Positions 22,601 to 37,600 of a stretch of DNA of 64,000 nt are shown piece after piece. Both the position numbers and the translations under genes were made by a program. Source of the stretch: Gonatopus flavifemur. Lineage: Eukaryota > Arthropoda > Insecta > Hymenoptera > Dryinidae. Position 1 is the stretch's first letter. Each line of letters opens with the position of its first letter. The notes below the pieces were generated by a model, which ran no database searches, was not told the DNA's origin, and saw only the letters and a list, made by a program, of their open reading frames with translations. The DNA is taken from the NCBI GenBank assembly GCA_018340375.1, contig JAFFJZ010000007.1, positions 23,906,001-23,970,000 of the forward strand. Reading direction: 5' to 3'.

Positions 22601-25600
22601 TACCGTCTTGTGAGAAGACGGGATTCGTTTCAAGGTTAGACAATTTTCGTCTGTTTATAAAACTGCACGGTTATTGTATTGGATTCTGATGGTAAAACGG
22701 GTTCGTTTCACCAATGAAACGGACCATGTTTGAGACGGCTGTCGTTTTATGATGAAACAATCATTTTTAGGAGAGTGTGGTACATTGTGTACGAAGGGTG
22801 AAAAGCCTGCAATTGAAGCAGGTAAAAAATGCGATCCAATGAAAAATGCAGAGGGTTGCTAGAATTCAACCACATGAATTGACACAAATGTCAATCGTCT
22901 TCCACCCATAATACATACGATATTTTTCGTCGAAAGAGTATGGAGAGTTTGCCTCTTTGTGTAGGTGAGGCAGGCACGAACTGGCTTATCGCTGGATAAT
23001 AACCTATACAGCTTCACAGTCCTAAAAGAATTCATAAAGAATTCTCATCGAACTGATCGTGTCCTTTATGATTCCTTGAGGAACTGTTCTGGGACTGTGC
23101 TGCTATGAGAGCACACAAAAAGCGGAAAAGTTTTTTCCACCTGCTTCATCATAACTCTGTTGACAACGCCAACCAGAACTAGACAAAAAATTATGAAGAC
23201 TTTGATCGATTTTCATCCCATGAAATCCGGTCAAAATTGACAAATTCTGTACCTGGTGTGGTACGGAATGTTCAAATTGGAACATCTCGTCAAACATTGA
23301 TAGTAATTTTTCAATAATGCAGCGAAAACTGACAAAAATTTCGCTGCCAGGTTTTAATAGAATAGTCCAATTTGGTAATTCTGAACAGAGCCCGGTTCCA
23401 AAGTGTGTCATTTTTTTTTATCGGATTTCCTGGAACGGAATCGTTCAAAACCTGATGATAATTTTTTGTCCTCCTTGCATCGGAAGTATGTGTTTTCTTT
23501 CAGATTTGTACCTCTCACTCGCTTCAATTGCTCGTGTGGGATCAGACCTGGGCCTACTTGAAAAGAGGCCCCAAGTTGAAATGTTACGCATTCCAATCTA
23601 GGCCCCATAATGGTATCGAATATCCAGGCAAAACAATGGTAGCCAACTTGGGGCATATATGGGCTGTGGGTGGGCATACCTGGTCTGAAATATTCCAGAA
23701 ATATACTGGCAACCCCAACTGGGGCCCACATGGGTCGTGGATGAGCAAACTTGTATTGGATGCCTAAGATACATCCCTACGAGCCCATGACCTACCTTAG
23801 GTTGCCCAAGATTGATTTCCACACGGGCGCCTCCTTATCGCCCTTGGTAACCCACTCAGCACAAATATCGCAGTAATATTGCTGCAATATTACTGCAATA
23901 TTCCAATATTGCTGTAATATCACTGTGATATTACTGCGATATTTGTGCTGGGTGGGAAGCAACATAATATTTTCCCCGGTTCTGTCTGGCATTCTCAGTG
24001 AAGTTCTTAACGGCCAGTGAAAAGACCCATTTTGCGTTGGCTTAAGCTGCATGTCGGGACACATGGCAAACAGTAATTAGCTGTGAGATGAACAGCCATT
24101 TTTCAAACTCCTACAGCTAGATTTTAGCTGCTGCAGCAAACTTTTTAGATTCATCAGCTAAATTTTAGTCAATGTTGTTAAAAAATTAACTGCCCTGTGG
24201 GTGCTGAACAAATTTAGCTATAATAGTTAAAATTTGGCTGATACAGCTAAAAAATTTCCTCCGTGCATATTGTCGATGTAAGGAAAAACAATGCATGTTT
24301 GTATCAAACAATCTCACTACGAAATACATCCAATATGGTGAAGAATCGTTGAAAAATTCTCTGGGGGTTTTAAGTTCTATAATAATTTCAGAATGACCAA
24401 TTTTTACGGCGATCATACGGTTATTTTTTGATTGGTGGAAATTTTGTTGAAATGGGTTTTTTACGGTTTTGACCATACTGTATCTGACAGTAATGGTCAT
24501 GAGATACCCGAGTAAGAATCCATGTTGAGTGTTCGGTCAGGAACAGATCTGTTGAATTTTATTTCAAATCAGGGCCTGATATAGAATGTAACGCACCGTT
24601 ACGTCACAGCCCGATCTAACCAAATCATGGTAGATTTTGACAAATTGCAATCCAGTTGGTTTATCCATTCAGCCGTGACAAATGATGATGCCCTCACCAG
24701 GGCCACATTCCTGTTCAATTGAGCCTATATTGAACATGAAGCAGGCCATGAACCGAAGATTGAACGAACCACAACTCTTACCTCCCCTGGTAGAATTGCC
24801 AGGCGGAAGCGGACGAAAATTTGTTATCAGGCTTCGAATGGTTTCTTTCTGAAGTAATTCAGGCAAAAACTGACAAACTTTCTACCCGGTTTTCTCTCTC
24901 TCTAAATTTCTTGGAGTGGAAATCCACTCCCGAAGAGTGAAAATGCTGCACGCCAACAAGAGTGAGATTCCACTTCTATACAGTGAGTTTTCACTCTGAA
25001 TTTTCCAAAAGGTAAAATTTCACTCTTTAAACCAAGTTAAACCTCCACTCTGTTGGAGTGAGAATTCACTCTTATGGAGTGAAAAGTCACTCTTTAGGAG
25101 TGGAATGTCACTCTTCCTGGACCATCAGTATTTCCACTCTTCAAGAGTGAATTTTTCACTCCAAGGATTTCACAGAGCTCGAATCATCAAATTGGAGTAC
25201 CCTGTTAGAAACTGGCAGCAACTTTTGGGTGAAGTTCTGTTTAGAATTTACAGACTGTGATATCTAGTGACAAACTGACAGGAATTTTTCTGCCATGTGT
25301 TACTTTCTAAATCTGAAAGGGTGAAAAATCACGTGTTTCACTTCATTAAGTCTCAGAAGTGAGCCCTTCCGTTTCGAGTGGGATTTTTATTCGTCTTGAA
25401 TGAATCCTCACTCTTCCCTGGTGCAAGGGAAATGTGTACAGCGTGTAGGAAAAGTATACGGAAAGTTGACGGAGCGTGTACTGAACGTAAACTGGAACAT
25501 TTTGAGCGTAGAATTGTCCCAGACTACGCTTCCTACACGCTGTCATTTTCACCAGGGTTTTAGAATGAAAAATTCACTCAAAATTTCGACAAGCTCACTT

Positions 25601-28600
25601 TCAGCTGGCAAAAAAGTGAAATCTCGTTCTAACAATTTTAGCAAGCAGGATGTTCCGATTTGGTCATTCCAGACAAAACTGGGTAGAAATTTTGTCAGTT
25701 TTTACCCGAGTTACCTCAGAAAGGAACTGGTCGAAGCCTGACAACAAATTTTTTTCCGGGTCTACCTTGCATTTTTAGCAGAATATATGGAAAAAATTGA
25801 ATGATGGTTGTTTTCCGGTCAAAAACAGTCCAAAACCAATCATAAACTTACAAACATTGATAATTTACTGAAGTACAACTGAACGATAAAGATTATTTTT
25901 GTCGAATTCCGGGTGAACCAGACTTATCAAGGAGATTGCAGTACTAATCGATTAAAATGATGTAGCGTGACTAAATGCTCCTATATTTTTTTCTCTTTTG
26001 TACCATGGATTTTTTTCTTTCTTTATCTTTCACAAAATCTCATGCTGTATTTCTACTTTGCCCTTTTCTTCATCCATTTTCTTGATACTGTACACATATC
26101 TATATTCTTCCGTTTTCTTGTCCCCACCGTCCCGAACTTCACCGGCAAGAATTTTTTAAATTATACGTTCTTTTACTAAACAGAGTTCCATTTTCTTTTC
26201 TTCTTTTTGTCCCTCTCATTGTTCCTTTCATTTTTTTCCATATCGTCCTCTTCTTATATCGCTTCAACTTTATTACACTTCTTTGCCTAACTTTTTAAGA
26301 TGTGGTGGTTTGGTTGATGATGCTCCATCCCACTCAATGTGCAATGGAAATGCGTCACAACAAAAGACTTGTCAACATGTTCCGAAGAATATACCATTTT
26401 GATTTTTATATGATAATGATTGATCATGAAATTCTTAACATACACGGAGAAAAATACATTTTTGAAAATTACATTTCTACCAAATTGGCAGGATATAAAA
26501 AAATATCACTGTTATTGATAGACAGTGTAGTAAAAATAAATGATTAACAAAATATTCTTTAGTACGAGCGTGCAAACTTCTGCATGATAAATTACACATT
26601 TTTACTACACTTCTATAGCAATAACAGTGATATTTTCTCTCATCCTGCCAATCCAGTAGGAATGTAGTCATTTGTAAAACTTCCTTCTTCTCCGTGTAAC
26701 ACTTCGATATAAAAGCGTTCGAAGATTCATAATCTTCAATCAACTGTATGAAAATTTAACATTTGAAAAGCTCATTCACAATGAAATATACATATACATA
26801 TATTCTTTCAAATTTACAAGTATTCTATTTTTGTTGAATACTTTTTTCCACTCCATCGAGTCTCTTTCCAAGTGAATTTAAAATTCGATCATCCAATTCA
26901 TTATTTCCCTTACCAAACTCTAAATTGTATTTGAAACGAGGACGACACCAATTTATTGCAGTTACTATGGAAACTTTGCTCAAAAGAATCACGTTGATTA
27001 AAAAACAAAACCGACTCGTAGAAAGAATAGCTTTCTTTTTTCGTTTATCGATATCTTCCTCATTCAGTTTTCCTCTCCGATGTTCCTCGTATTGATTTCA
27101 CTCGTGTCGATTTCTGGAATAAAACTGGTGGTTCAAACTTATAAAATACACGTGATATTTTTCATTGAATATCAAAGGAAAATTCTCAAAATTCTCTTCT
27201 TCCAGGTCAAATTTCATTTAATCATGATTTAACATGATTTTTTTGTATAGAGAAGTTATATAAAAGAGCTGAGGACAAACAATGCGATAGACATTATTTC
27301 GAGGCTTAAATTATGTCTCCGTATTCAATACCTGTACTACATTTCTCTGTTTCCATAAAATACAAAAACTTGCAAGGCAAAAGAATATATAGAGAATTTA
27401 TATAGTCATAATATCTTTCACGCACAAGAAGCTTTTTCTTATTGAAAGCGCGACATTTTTCTTACTTGTTTTTCCTCTCTTTTTGTTTTTCTTCCTTTCC
27501 GTAGAAGTTCACGAATAAATCAGTGAAGCATGAGAAGCACGCGAACAGTGAAACCAAAGAGATAAAAGCTTTCAGATGCATCCCTACTCGCGTTCTCAGT
27601 AAAATTCTCTTCCTCCCCCTGCCCCTCCTGTTCTCTTTTTTTCCACCTCTTTCTTCTCCAGGTAGTTCCACAGGCACGAGGAGAAAGTGAAACGCGAAGG
27701 GAAGAAGAAAATTAAATCGTCGCCTAACGAGTGCTTACCGCAGTGTACGCGAGTAGAAATACGATTCTCCTTTCTAATATTTCCCGCTTCGGTCTTCCTT
27801 CTCTTACAGAATCATGTGCGTTCACTTCCTTCGACGTGATCAAAATTTTTATTCTACGCTCTCTTGAAATTTGCTATGTATGATAGTGACTTTTATGGTA
27901 TAGGTACTTGTCAAAGTGATATATCCACTGTCTAAGAAGAGAGAGAGAGAGAGAAAAGAGGGAATGAAAAGGCTACAAATCCTATACGTGATCGGTACAA
28001 GTAGTAAATTCTCCACGTCCAAATCCTCTAAGTACATAAGTCTATACGAGAAATCCTACAACGTCCAAACTTGGACTTAAAGTATCTTCTCTTGGTAACA
28101 TATCAAATATACTGGTAATGCCAAAATTGAAACACAAGATTGTCGTTTTGGATATAAATTTTGTTTCTCGTTTCAATCAATTATCATTCCATCATACTGA
28201 TTTTCCATATGCAATTATTAATTCTTCAGTCCTAATGCCTCAATGCTTCCACGATGAGGTAAACTTTTGTTCGGTAGTAGACATCTTTTTGATACGCGCT
28301 ATAAAGAAAATATGGAATACAAATGAATATAAAGAATACATTCCCCAGCGTGTATGAACTCTGGCGCACTCTGGCCCCGCTCTGGTCCAGCCTTGGGCTC
28401 GTATTGGCAGGATGGGGCTCATGGTACATACATGCTGGGGTTCCATGAAGGGGTTTTGAGAAAAACATTGAATTGGTATAGGACAAAATGAGAATTGTTA
28501 GATATCTCCATACAAAAACATATAATGTCGATAATTCGTGAAATAATACTCGCATCCAATTGCGAGTTTTATTATACATAATAAAACTGATATGAATACT

Positions 28601-31600
28601 AACAAGAACCTTGCTTGTTGGAAAACATGATATTCAATGAACGGTTTGATTGAAATATCATAAAAACTAAAATAAGATTACTCAAGTATAATGAAAGACG
28701 AAAAAAAAGAGGGGAAACGAATTTTCTACGAAAAAGGTCAACACGAAATGAGGTCTATTATGCTATACAAACGTCGTATAATGTATACGTGAGCTCAAGA
28801 GTGCAGCTTATGTACCAACGAATGAGCAGCAATCGTGGAAAAGTAGTCAGAGTCGTGCAACAAACCACTTCCAGCACAACATCGACTGGCAGCCCACGAG
28901 AGAAAAATTCGAAGAAAGAGAGAGAAAACAGAGGCAATGGGTGAGGAAAGAGGAAGTCAGTCAGTTCTCTGATACGACTTAACACGCTTGTACGAACAAC
29001 CAAGAGCTGTAGTGACGAAAAGTACGTATAAAGCCTTTGTAAGCCACGGCTGATTGTACGGTACGAAAGAAAGTACCAAAGAAAAGTCGAGTTACAAGAG
29101 ACATAAAATATATGTGGGTGGATTTATATATATATATATAAAGATTCATTTTACACCCTTGATGAATTCTTACGTACACTCTAACGTGTTATTTTTCATC
29201 ATTAAAACGTACATACTTTGACAAAAATTTTCTTTAAAATCTTCTGAATTTCTCTTGCTTAAAATTCTTTAATCATTGAAAACAATTTCAAATTTCTGGA
29301 ACATTGCATGAGTCTTTTTTCAATGCCAATTCAAAGGAGTGAAAATTAATACTTATACTAATTTTTTTTTTGTTTAAATTCAAGTCTTAAATTTCTTTTG
29401 AACAGGACAAATATTTTAACAATGCAAAACAAATGTATTTAGGAAAAGATAATATTGTTTTCATTACATTTTCATTACATATATGTATATTACACAGTGA
29501 TCGCTGAATTGAGACAACTTCCATTACCTGTGGATGAAACCCATTGGAGGAATGGGCCTCATAATTGGTTCTATCCAGGAGTTCTATGAAACGATTAAAA
29601 TCTCATAAATTTCACATTCTCAAGAAAAGTATTTAACGAGTTCTGCTGTTAAAAAGAAATCTCGAAGTTCCTCATTTCGTAGGTCTTCGTGTTTTCTCAT
29701 TACAGGACCTCAATAGAGATTTATTCGTCAGAACAGAAAATTTGATTGAATACTTCCCTTGTAACAAGAACAATTATCTTATTTTCATTGCACGATTCTT
29801 TCTGATTGTAACTTTCTTCATATTTTACTACTGTTTCCAAAACATAAGGTGACATAGCATTCATTTTGAAAAATCTTTCTCCTAAATCAAGTTCATCGCC
29901 TTCAAAGTAATCTCCCCCGGATACAATGCACTTATGCCAACGCATTTTCCAATCTTCGAAACAGTTGTTGAAGTCGGTTTCGGGGATGGCGTTCAGCTCT
30001 CTCTCTTCGAATCAGCTTGGATCTCCTCTATCGACTCAAAACCGTGTCCCCGGAACAGTCTCTCAAGTTTCTTGAATAGCCAGAAGTCGCACGGTGCCAA
30101 ATCAAGTGGTTGTCGGACGATATGGGTCGAGTTTTTGCGAAATAGTCACGAAAAATCAATGCAGTGTGAGCCGATGCATTGTCGTGGTGCAAAAATCAAG
30201 ATTTGTTTCGCCACAATTCCGTTCTCTTTAGGCGAATAGCTTCACGTAAACGACGCATAACGCTCAAATAATACTCTTTGTTGACAGTTTGACCCGGCGG
30301 AAGGAACTCAAAATGCACATCACCACGATAATCGAAGAAAACAGTTAACATAACCTTGATTTTTGAGCGACTTTGGCGTGGTTTTTTTGGTTCTGCCTCA
30401 CCTTCAGCGGGATATTCACTTGATTGATCAGTTGTTTCCAGGTCTTAAACATAAGTCCACGTCTCATTTCCCGTGATAATGCGTTTCATCTTTTCCTGTT
30501 AGTTAGAAAGCATTGTTTTACACACTTCAACGCGACGATGTTTTTCCAGGAAATTCGGTGCTTTCGGTACCAATCGAGATTTGACGCGTCGGAGGCCCGA
30601 AACATCCTTCAAAATGATATTGACCGATCCTTTTGAAATGCCAACGTCATCAGCAAGATCTCTAATTGTTAATCGACGATTTACGCGCACCAAATCTTGG
30701 ATTTTTTGGACGATGAACTTCGTCAGTTGAAGTTGATGGTCGACCGAAACGCTTTTCGTCTTCGACACGTTCTCGACCTCCTTGGAACTGTTTATAATAC
30801 CATTTATAAACATTTTTTTTCGACATAGCCTCATCACCAAAAGCTTTCTGCACCATCCTCAACGAATCAACAGCAGAAAATTCATTCCGCAAACAAAATT
30901 TAATACAAATTCTTTGCTCAACAAATGCAGATATTATAAAAATCGAAAAATTCACTTCCAGCAGCTTACAAAACGAAGCGTATCTCAAACACTATGATCA
31001 ATATTTTGATGTGACCCTTGGCACGGATATCAAAGACAGTCTTACTAACCCAAAAATAAGAGCACTTCCCCAAATACATTTGCGCACAGAGTTTAAATCC
31101 AAATGTTACCTTACTTTTTAGACACACTATTATGTTTCAGTGGAAATGTTCACAAAACTCTGTACAGAATTAAATGACAATCCCCATAATATTCGAATAG
31201 GAACAGATCCCATACGATACATGAGTTGAAAAAGAATTCTCAAAGTCCCAATTGAAGTCTCTGAGAACTCTTTTCGACCTAGTGCGCTGTGCGAGATCGA
31301 TTATCCGCTATTACTCAGCAACTGAAAATTCGATCTAGCTGATCAGAAAGAGGATCATTCAAGATAACTTCTGTGTATCGGCAATATCAGCGACACGGAC
31401 ATTCAATAAAAGAAGACATTTTTCATCATCCTTTCTTTCTCATTCTCTTCCATGTGCACCAATACATATATATCCATACTCTACTTTCGTAAGAATTGTG
31501 TTTCTCTTGATTCTCTTCGAACCTCAAGAAGTCTTTGACGCGCGCTCGCCAAGAAAAAGAGAGGAAGAAGGAAAGAAAGAGGAAACATTATACGTTCTAC

Positions 31601-34600
31601 GATAAGTCTCGATTGGGGTGACAATTTTTCTTCCTATCTCTATTTTTGTCTTTGCTCATTCTTTATTTTCAGCTTTCTCTCTTCCACCACATCCTCCCCT
31701 TTTTCCCTTCATCTTCTCCTTCTGTGCACTCTTTCATCCTCTCCTGGGAACAAAGTTAAGAGCGGTCTTTACTCTTGCCTTTCAATCGTGAATCTCGATA
31801 ATAACACACGCGCGTCACGGATCGAACGAATCTCCTTCTATTTTCTCGCCAGTCAAAGGGAGGTGTGATTTTTTTCCTCCTCGAGGGACAGAGTAACTTC
31901 ACAGAAACGAAAAGAATAAGAAGAAAAAGAAAAAAGATCCCTTCCACCCCCTATTCTGTGAATTACTCGAGCTTTTTATCACTGTTGAAACCCGTCGTAA
32001 GTTTCATAAGAATTATAAGGATTTCCAGCGATTTGGGAAGTCTAAGATCTTCGATACGAAAGATACAATTATCCGCTTCTTCAAAAGAATCCAACGTTGG
32101 ATCGCGTGGAGACGATAATTGATTCACCGCTAATGAAATTCTTATTGGATCAGAACAATTATTTGATGAGGGTTTAATTTCGTTGAGATGAGAAGAGTTG
32201 TATATGCGTGGATGGAGTTGTGATGAAAAGAAATCAAAGGTTTTGAATAATCACTTGTAATCTTCACGAAATTGATTTCATTTTATTCCTGTTATTTGTA
32301 TACGATGATAATGCGATAACATCCACTTTTTCCAGACAAATCACATTCCTATGTTTTTTGCACAATAATAAATTTGATTTCAGAATACGACAAGAGAAAA
32401 ATGGGGGTGCTTGGTGTCCGAAAGCGCAAATCAGTAACAACATTCGAGAATATTTGGAAGTCGATTTAACTAGAGATCATTTGATCACATGGACCGAAAC
32501 TCAAGGTCGTTTTGGCAACGGTCAAGGCCAAGAATATGCTGAATCATTTTTTCTTGAATACTGGAGGGATTCCGATTGGCATCAGTATAAAAATATCAGA
32601 GGTGACAAGGTTCGTAAATTCATGAGTCTTAATTTTCCTCAAATAAATGTTATCATGGGTAATTTTCAAGGTAAAAATTAGTTGATTAGTTTCAAGATTA
32701 AATGTTTGTAATTTCGCACCCAGATGAAAGGGGTATTTGAATGTGCTTATTGCTGTATTATTGTAAGGCAATTCGTTATGGAAGTTCAGAAAATGTCATT
32801 GTAATTTTGTACAGCCACTTTCTTCTGAATTTTTGAAAAAATTTTATGAAATTTCAAAAAACTTGACTAAATTTCCTGAATACGTTCCATTCCGATAATG
32901 TAGTTGAAATTCCTTAAAATTCAGTCAAATTTATATTGCTGAAGTTTAAATCGTTTGGTGAAACGAATTAGTAATCGAATAACGGAATACTAAGCTGTGA
33001 AAGACACAAAATCTTGCAGTACATCCTTTAAACAATGTTTCCAGTTCCAAAAAGTTAATTGAAGAAAATAAATAACGATGATTCATTGGATTTTGAAAGT
33101 TGGAATTTGCGTTTTGTTTCTATAAACGATTCGAACTTCAAGAACATTAAAATTCATCTCCAAATTCAGAAGTAAGTGGTTGTGAAAAATTCAATTCACA
33201 TTCTCTGAATTTTCAAGAGGAATTTTTTACAGTGATCACTTGGTTGCATTTTCCGAAATCGGGTTCGAGAAAACGCTGTTTCCATTCCAATTCATTCAAA
33301 TTTGATATTTTTTTCCTCCAAACAATCATGGTTTAGTTTATTTTTTCGAAAATTTTTACGTTCCTTCGAATTTTCTACCAACATGGATTTTTGTTAATTC
33401 TTTGGAGTATATCAAGGTAGTTTAAAATACACAGAATACGAGTGACCCAAATTTACCATTTACAAGTGCCAAAAAATGCGTTACCACTTTAGGGTGCATT
33501 TTATGGAATTTTTATTCAAATATCTCTTTTTCGATCTTGAAGATCTTCTCCTTCTTTAGCCATTATAAAATTTCAAACTGATCTTGTTATTAATTAATGC
33601 AATGAAATGTAGAGAACATTACTCATTCCTGATTCCAGGTTTTACGAGGTAACAGTAATACTTATCTAACGGAAAAGCAAAAATTGGACTTGCCCTTTGT
33701 TGCGAGCAGGGTACGATTCGTTCCCTACAGTCAACACCCTCGGACCGTGTGCATGCGCGTCGAGATTTACGGCTGCGTTTGGGAACGTGAGTATATATAG
33801 CGCTACGATCAAATTGTTTCAATAACGTAGAACCCTAAAGCTATTCATCCCACAATAATGAAATGAAAAAAAGGAAAATATACATCACAAATGATAAATG
33901 AGATAATAATGTTCTATAGTGACTATAATAACCTGTGGGACGTGTGTTGCTTTTTTCTGGCTTCTCTCCAAATTTCGTACTTAATGCATTTGACTCTCAA
34001 AAATCTGTCCAGCATTACACCTAGCTGTACCATATAATATTCATCGCCTTCTTTTTGCCACGAATTGTTCAATTACCACAATAATACAGCAGACATTCTA
34101 GCAATAAACCATTTTTTCGATTGATAATTTTCACAACCCACTGACTAAATTCAGCAAGCATAATCCCTAGACTTCATATTTCCACTGAACTTTCATAATA
34201 ATATTAGCTTTATGACAGAAAATGAAGGAGTCCATAACTTGACATTACATGAGGAAAAATGTAATTAGCAACAAAACGTGGAACGTCCTGAAGCTTTTGA
34301 ACGGTAATGTAATCTGTTCATTAGGAAATTTCATTTGTACATAAATTTCATTTCGCGATGACGTCAAGACCCGAAGGGAACATGAAGCTCCGACGAACGT
34401 TCAGAATAGATCATGATAGATCAGACTGAAGCTCCGTTGGAGCTCAAGTTTAGATTCGGAAACGTTCGACGAAGGTCCGATGAACGTTGAAATGTCCGCT
34501 TGAAAATAGCTTGAATGAAGGTTCATAGAACGTTTATTAAAGATTCTACGAAGATTCATTCAACCTTCAGTTTTTTATGTTTCAGACGGAATTACAATTA

Positions 34601-37600
34601 TAGTTAGAAATGCCCGGGTCTTTCATTTTTTCGTGGAAAAATATACTTTGAAAAAAACTTTGATCGAAAAATTGCAACTCGAACGAACCTTTAGCAAACG
34701 TTCGATGAACGTTTTATAAACGTTCATTCAAACTATTTTCAAGTGGACATTTCAACGTTCATCGGACCTTCGTCGAACGTTTACGAATCTAAACTTGAGC
34801 TCCAACAGAGCTTCAGTCTGATCTATCATGATCTATTCTGAACATTTGTCGGAGCTTCATGTTCCCTTCGGGGAGGTACATAGTATATTAGAAGTATTCG
34901 AGGGAGATTCATTTGTATGTGAATATTAAAAAGAAAAAAAACACGAATCGTTATGACTTACTAATACAGTAGAATGTATTATGCAACAAGTAATATACCG
35001 AACTCAAAATCACAAACGCGTCCAGAGCCGGATTTACCATAGAGGCGGACTAGGCGCCGCCTAGGGGCCCCCACGGTTGAGGGGCCCCCACTCATCAATC
35101 AGGTTTTGCAGAAATCAGAATTTCAATTTCTTGATCCTTATGAAGAATTAATATTACTCGCATACTTACTACGAAAACAGTTTTGAAAATCGAAGGAATC
35201 CAACACTTTTCAGTGAATAAAATGTATTTAAAGTATTGGAATATAACACTTCTGAAAATGCTATGTTTGACATGGAGTCAGTGATCCTTTCTGTGGCTAC
35301 CAACAACCCAAACCTGGCGTTCTCTCAATGTGAAGGACTCTAGATTTGTTTGAAAAACTATGAAACCTCTGAAACCCTCTTATAAACTCTTCTGTAAAAA
35401 TCCGTGGAATGTTCAAAGATTTTCAGTGAAATTTTCTCATTAGGGTAACGTTCCTTGGGCACATTATTTTTGCAATGAGTATTTGAATTGGCTTGATCAA
35501 TATTATTTCTTTTATTCCAAAGAACCGCAATGTTTGAAAATCGGTCGCCTTACATGGGCCCCCCAAGAAATTCCGCCTAGGGGCCCCACCATGGGTAAAT
35601 CCAGCACTGAACGCGTCTTCTAAGGTGTATTGAAATTAGAAAACTATGTTCTGTTGGGATAATTTGAGGAAGGAATGCATGAAAGATATTTGTAACTTAG
35701 GTTAAAACAAAAGAGGCTTCGTAGAGACATTTTTTCTAAACTCGATATTCGACAGTCCAGAACTTCAGTTAATATTTCAAATAAAATTGTGGAAATTTAA
35801 GGAAAAAAAGAGCAATCAAATCAAGCCGACCAATTGTCAAAACTGTTACGTATTCGAAATCGAAACTTGATTGATTTTAGCAAAAATAAATAAACAAATG
35901 ATACGTTTATAATGTCCAAGGGCACGTAATAATATTTGAGAACTCATCAGAATAGGTCATTTGGAATTATTTTCCAATCTTTTGTTATTTTAAGCTGATT
36001 ACTTTGTTCGTATGTTCTCTACAAATATTTTCTGGCTTAATGCGTTAATCTCCAAAAATATTGAGAAATAAATCTGTATAATAAATATAGCTCGCATTCG
36101 GTTGATCGATTTCCAATAACAACATTGTACGAGAAATATTCTCTGAAAATGTAGAGGAAGAAATCAGTTCGATGGTATTAAGAGAAAAAACGAGCTGGGG
36201 AAGCATACAATTCGAACCGATTCTACCTCTTAATCTGCGTACGCGAATACAGATGTGATAATAATTTTATGATTAAAATATCAAGAGTTGAAGATTCTAT
36301 TCTGTAACTAAATAATTCAGTATATTCTAGAATTACTCTATTATTATTTACTGATTCTATCTCACGCTTGATTCTCAATTCATTACCTATTCCCTAGTAA
36401 CACACAATCTTCGTCAAACGTTCTGAGAATGTTTGCAGGACGTTTAAATATTCTAGGAACGTTCGGAAAATATTTTACGCACATTGGTGTTACTTGGGTT
36501 GAGGTGCGTTTCTGTTCACCTCTTTCATTGAGTGGATTTCAATTTGTCCTCTTCGGTGAGATTGAAGATTTTTTATGAATTCTAACGCAACAGCAAACTC
36601 AGCAAACAGAAAAATGTTGACTAACGATCGGTACAAGATAAGGGTTCTCAATAAACATGAACATCTTCAAAATATCTTGAAGATGTCTTTCAAAAGATCT
36701 GTTTAAGATATTTTGCCAAATGTCCCGTACAGCACAACTACCGATTCTCCACCCAGGACTTCGGTGGACTGGAGGTGGAGAATCAGTGGAGAAATGAGAG
36801 CCGTGGAAATAAGGGAGAAATAAGGGAGAGTCTCCGTTGAGGCAACAGAGAGGCGACGTGGATTTGTCCGCCCCCTTTATTTTCAATAAAATTTATGTTA
36901 GTGGATTGACTCATTGAAATTTGGTTGTGTAAATCGACAGATATGAATTTTATTGAAAATAAAGGGGGCGGACAAATCCATGTCACCTCTCGGTTGCCTC
37001 AACGGGGACTCTCCCTTAATTCTCCCTTATTTCCACGGCTCTCATTTCTCCACCGAAGTCCTGGGTGAAGAATCGGTGGTTGTGCTGTACGGGGTATCTC
37101 TAAGATCAGCAGTTTTGAGGTTATGAGTGCATATGGATAACACTTTAAATGTCTTTGTTCACAATCAAATTGCAAAGAAGGTGAATTCGTTCATAAATTA
37201 AAAGCTCGAATAATCCATGTAAACACTAACAAATTCTGTGAAAAGTACGATTTTGTAACCTTGCAGTGCTAGCACTAAAAGTAACGAATCTCCAAGTCAC
37301 AATATTTTGCGAATTATCGAACTTCTTACGCCGAATTTTATGTACGGCCTTCGTGTACGGTGAATTTATCAAATTTTCATTGACATTTACTAATAAGTCG
37401 TTTTTCAATAACAGTGAGAGAAAAATAATTTGAAGGTATCTATGATATTCATCACACACTAACGATCACTGGATCATGTACTTCAATATATTTCACCAAA
37501 TTCATTAAACTGTTCAAGTTTCAAGCACAATCAACTTATCTTATATTTGTGTATGTAATAAACACCTTGTTCAAAAGATCAGTTTTACTTTGAAAATATA

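Larger units (their letters stand above)
19646..32383 (+). other. DDR intron 2
   Basis: 12.7 kb holding at least nine word-repeat or fold-back elements and a broken mariner. The stretches 25800-26430, 26720-28330 and 31030-32380 show no feature beyond T-rich and GA-rich tracts (a GA run near 27938-27953). Confidence 0.7.

Noticed and set aside
23317..23830. Overlapping open frames on both strands as protein genes
   Set aside because: They arise from GGCCCA-type repeats without stops; no domain, splice pattern or codon signal supports them.
24908..25176. CRISPR-like array of short repeats
   Set aside because: Words are only five bases, lie in both orientations and have irregular spacing; the DNA is from an animal.
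29934..30239. Plus-strand frame as a host gene
   Set aside because: It is the reverse strand of the broken mariner transposase that reads on the minus strand.
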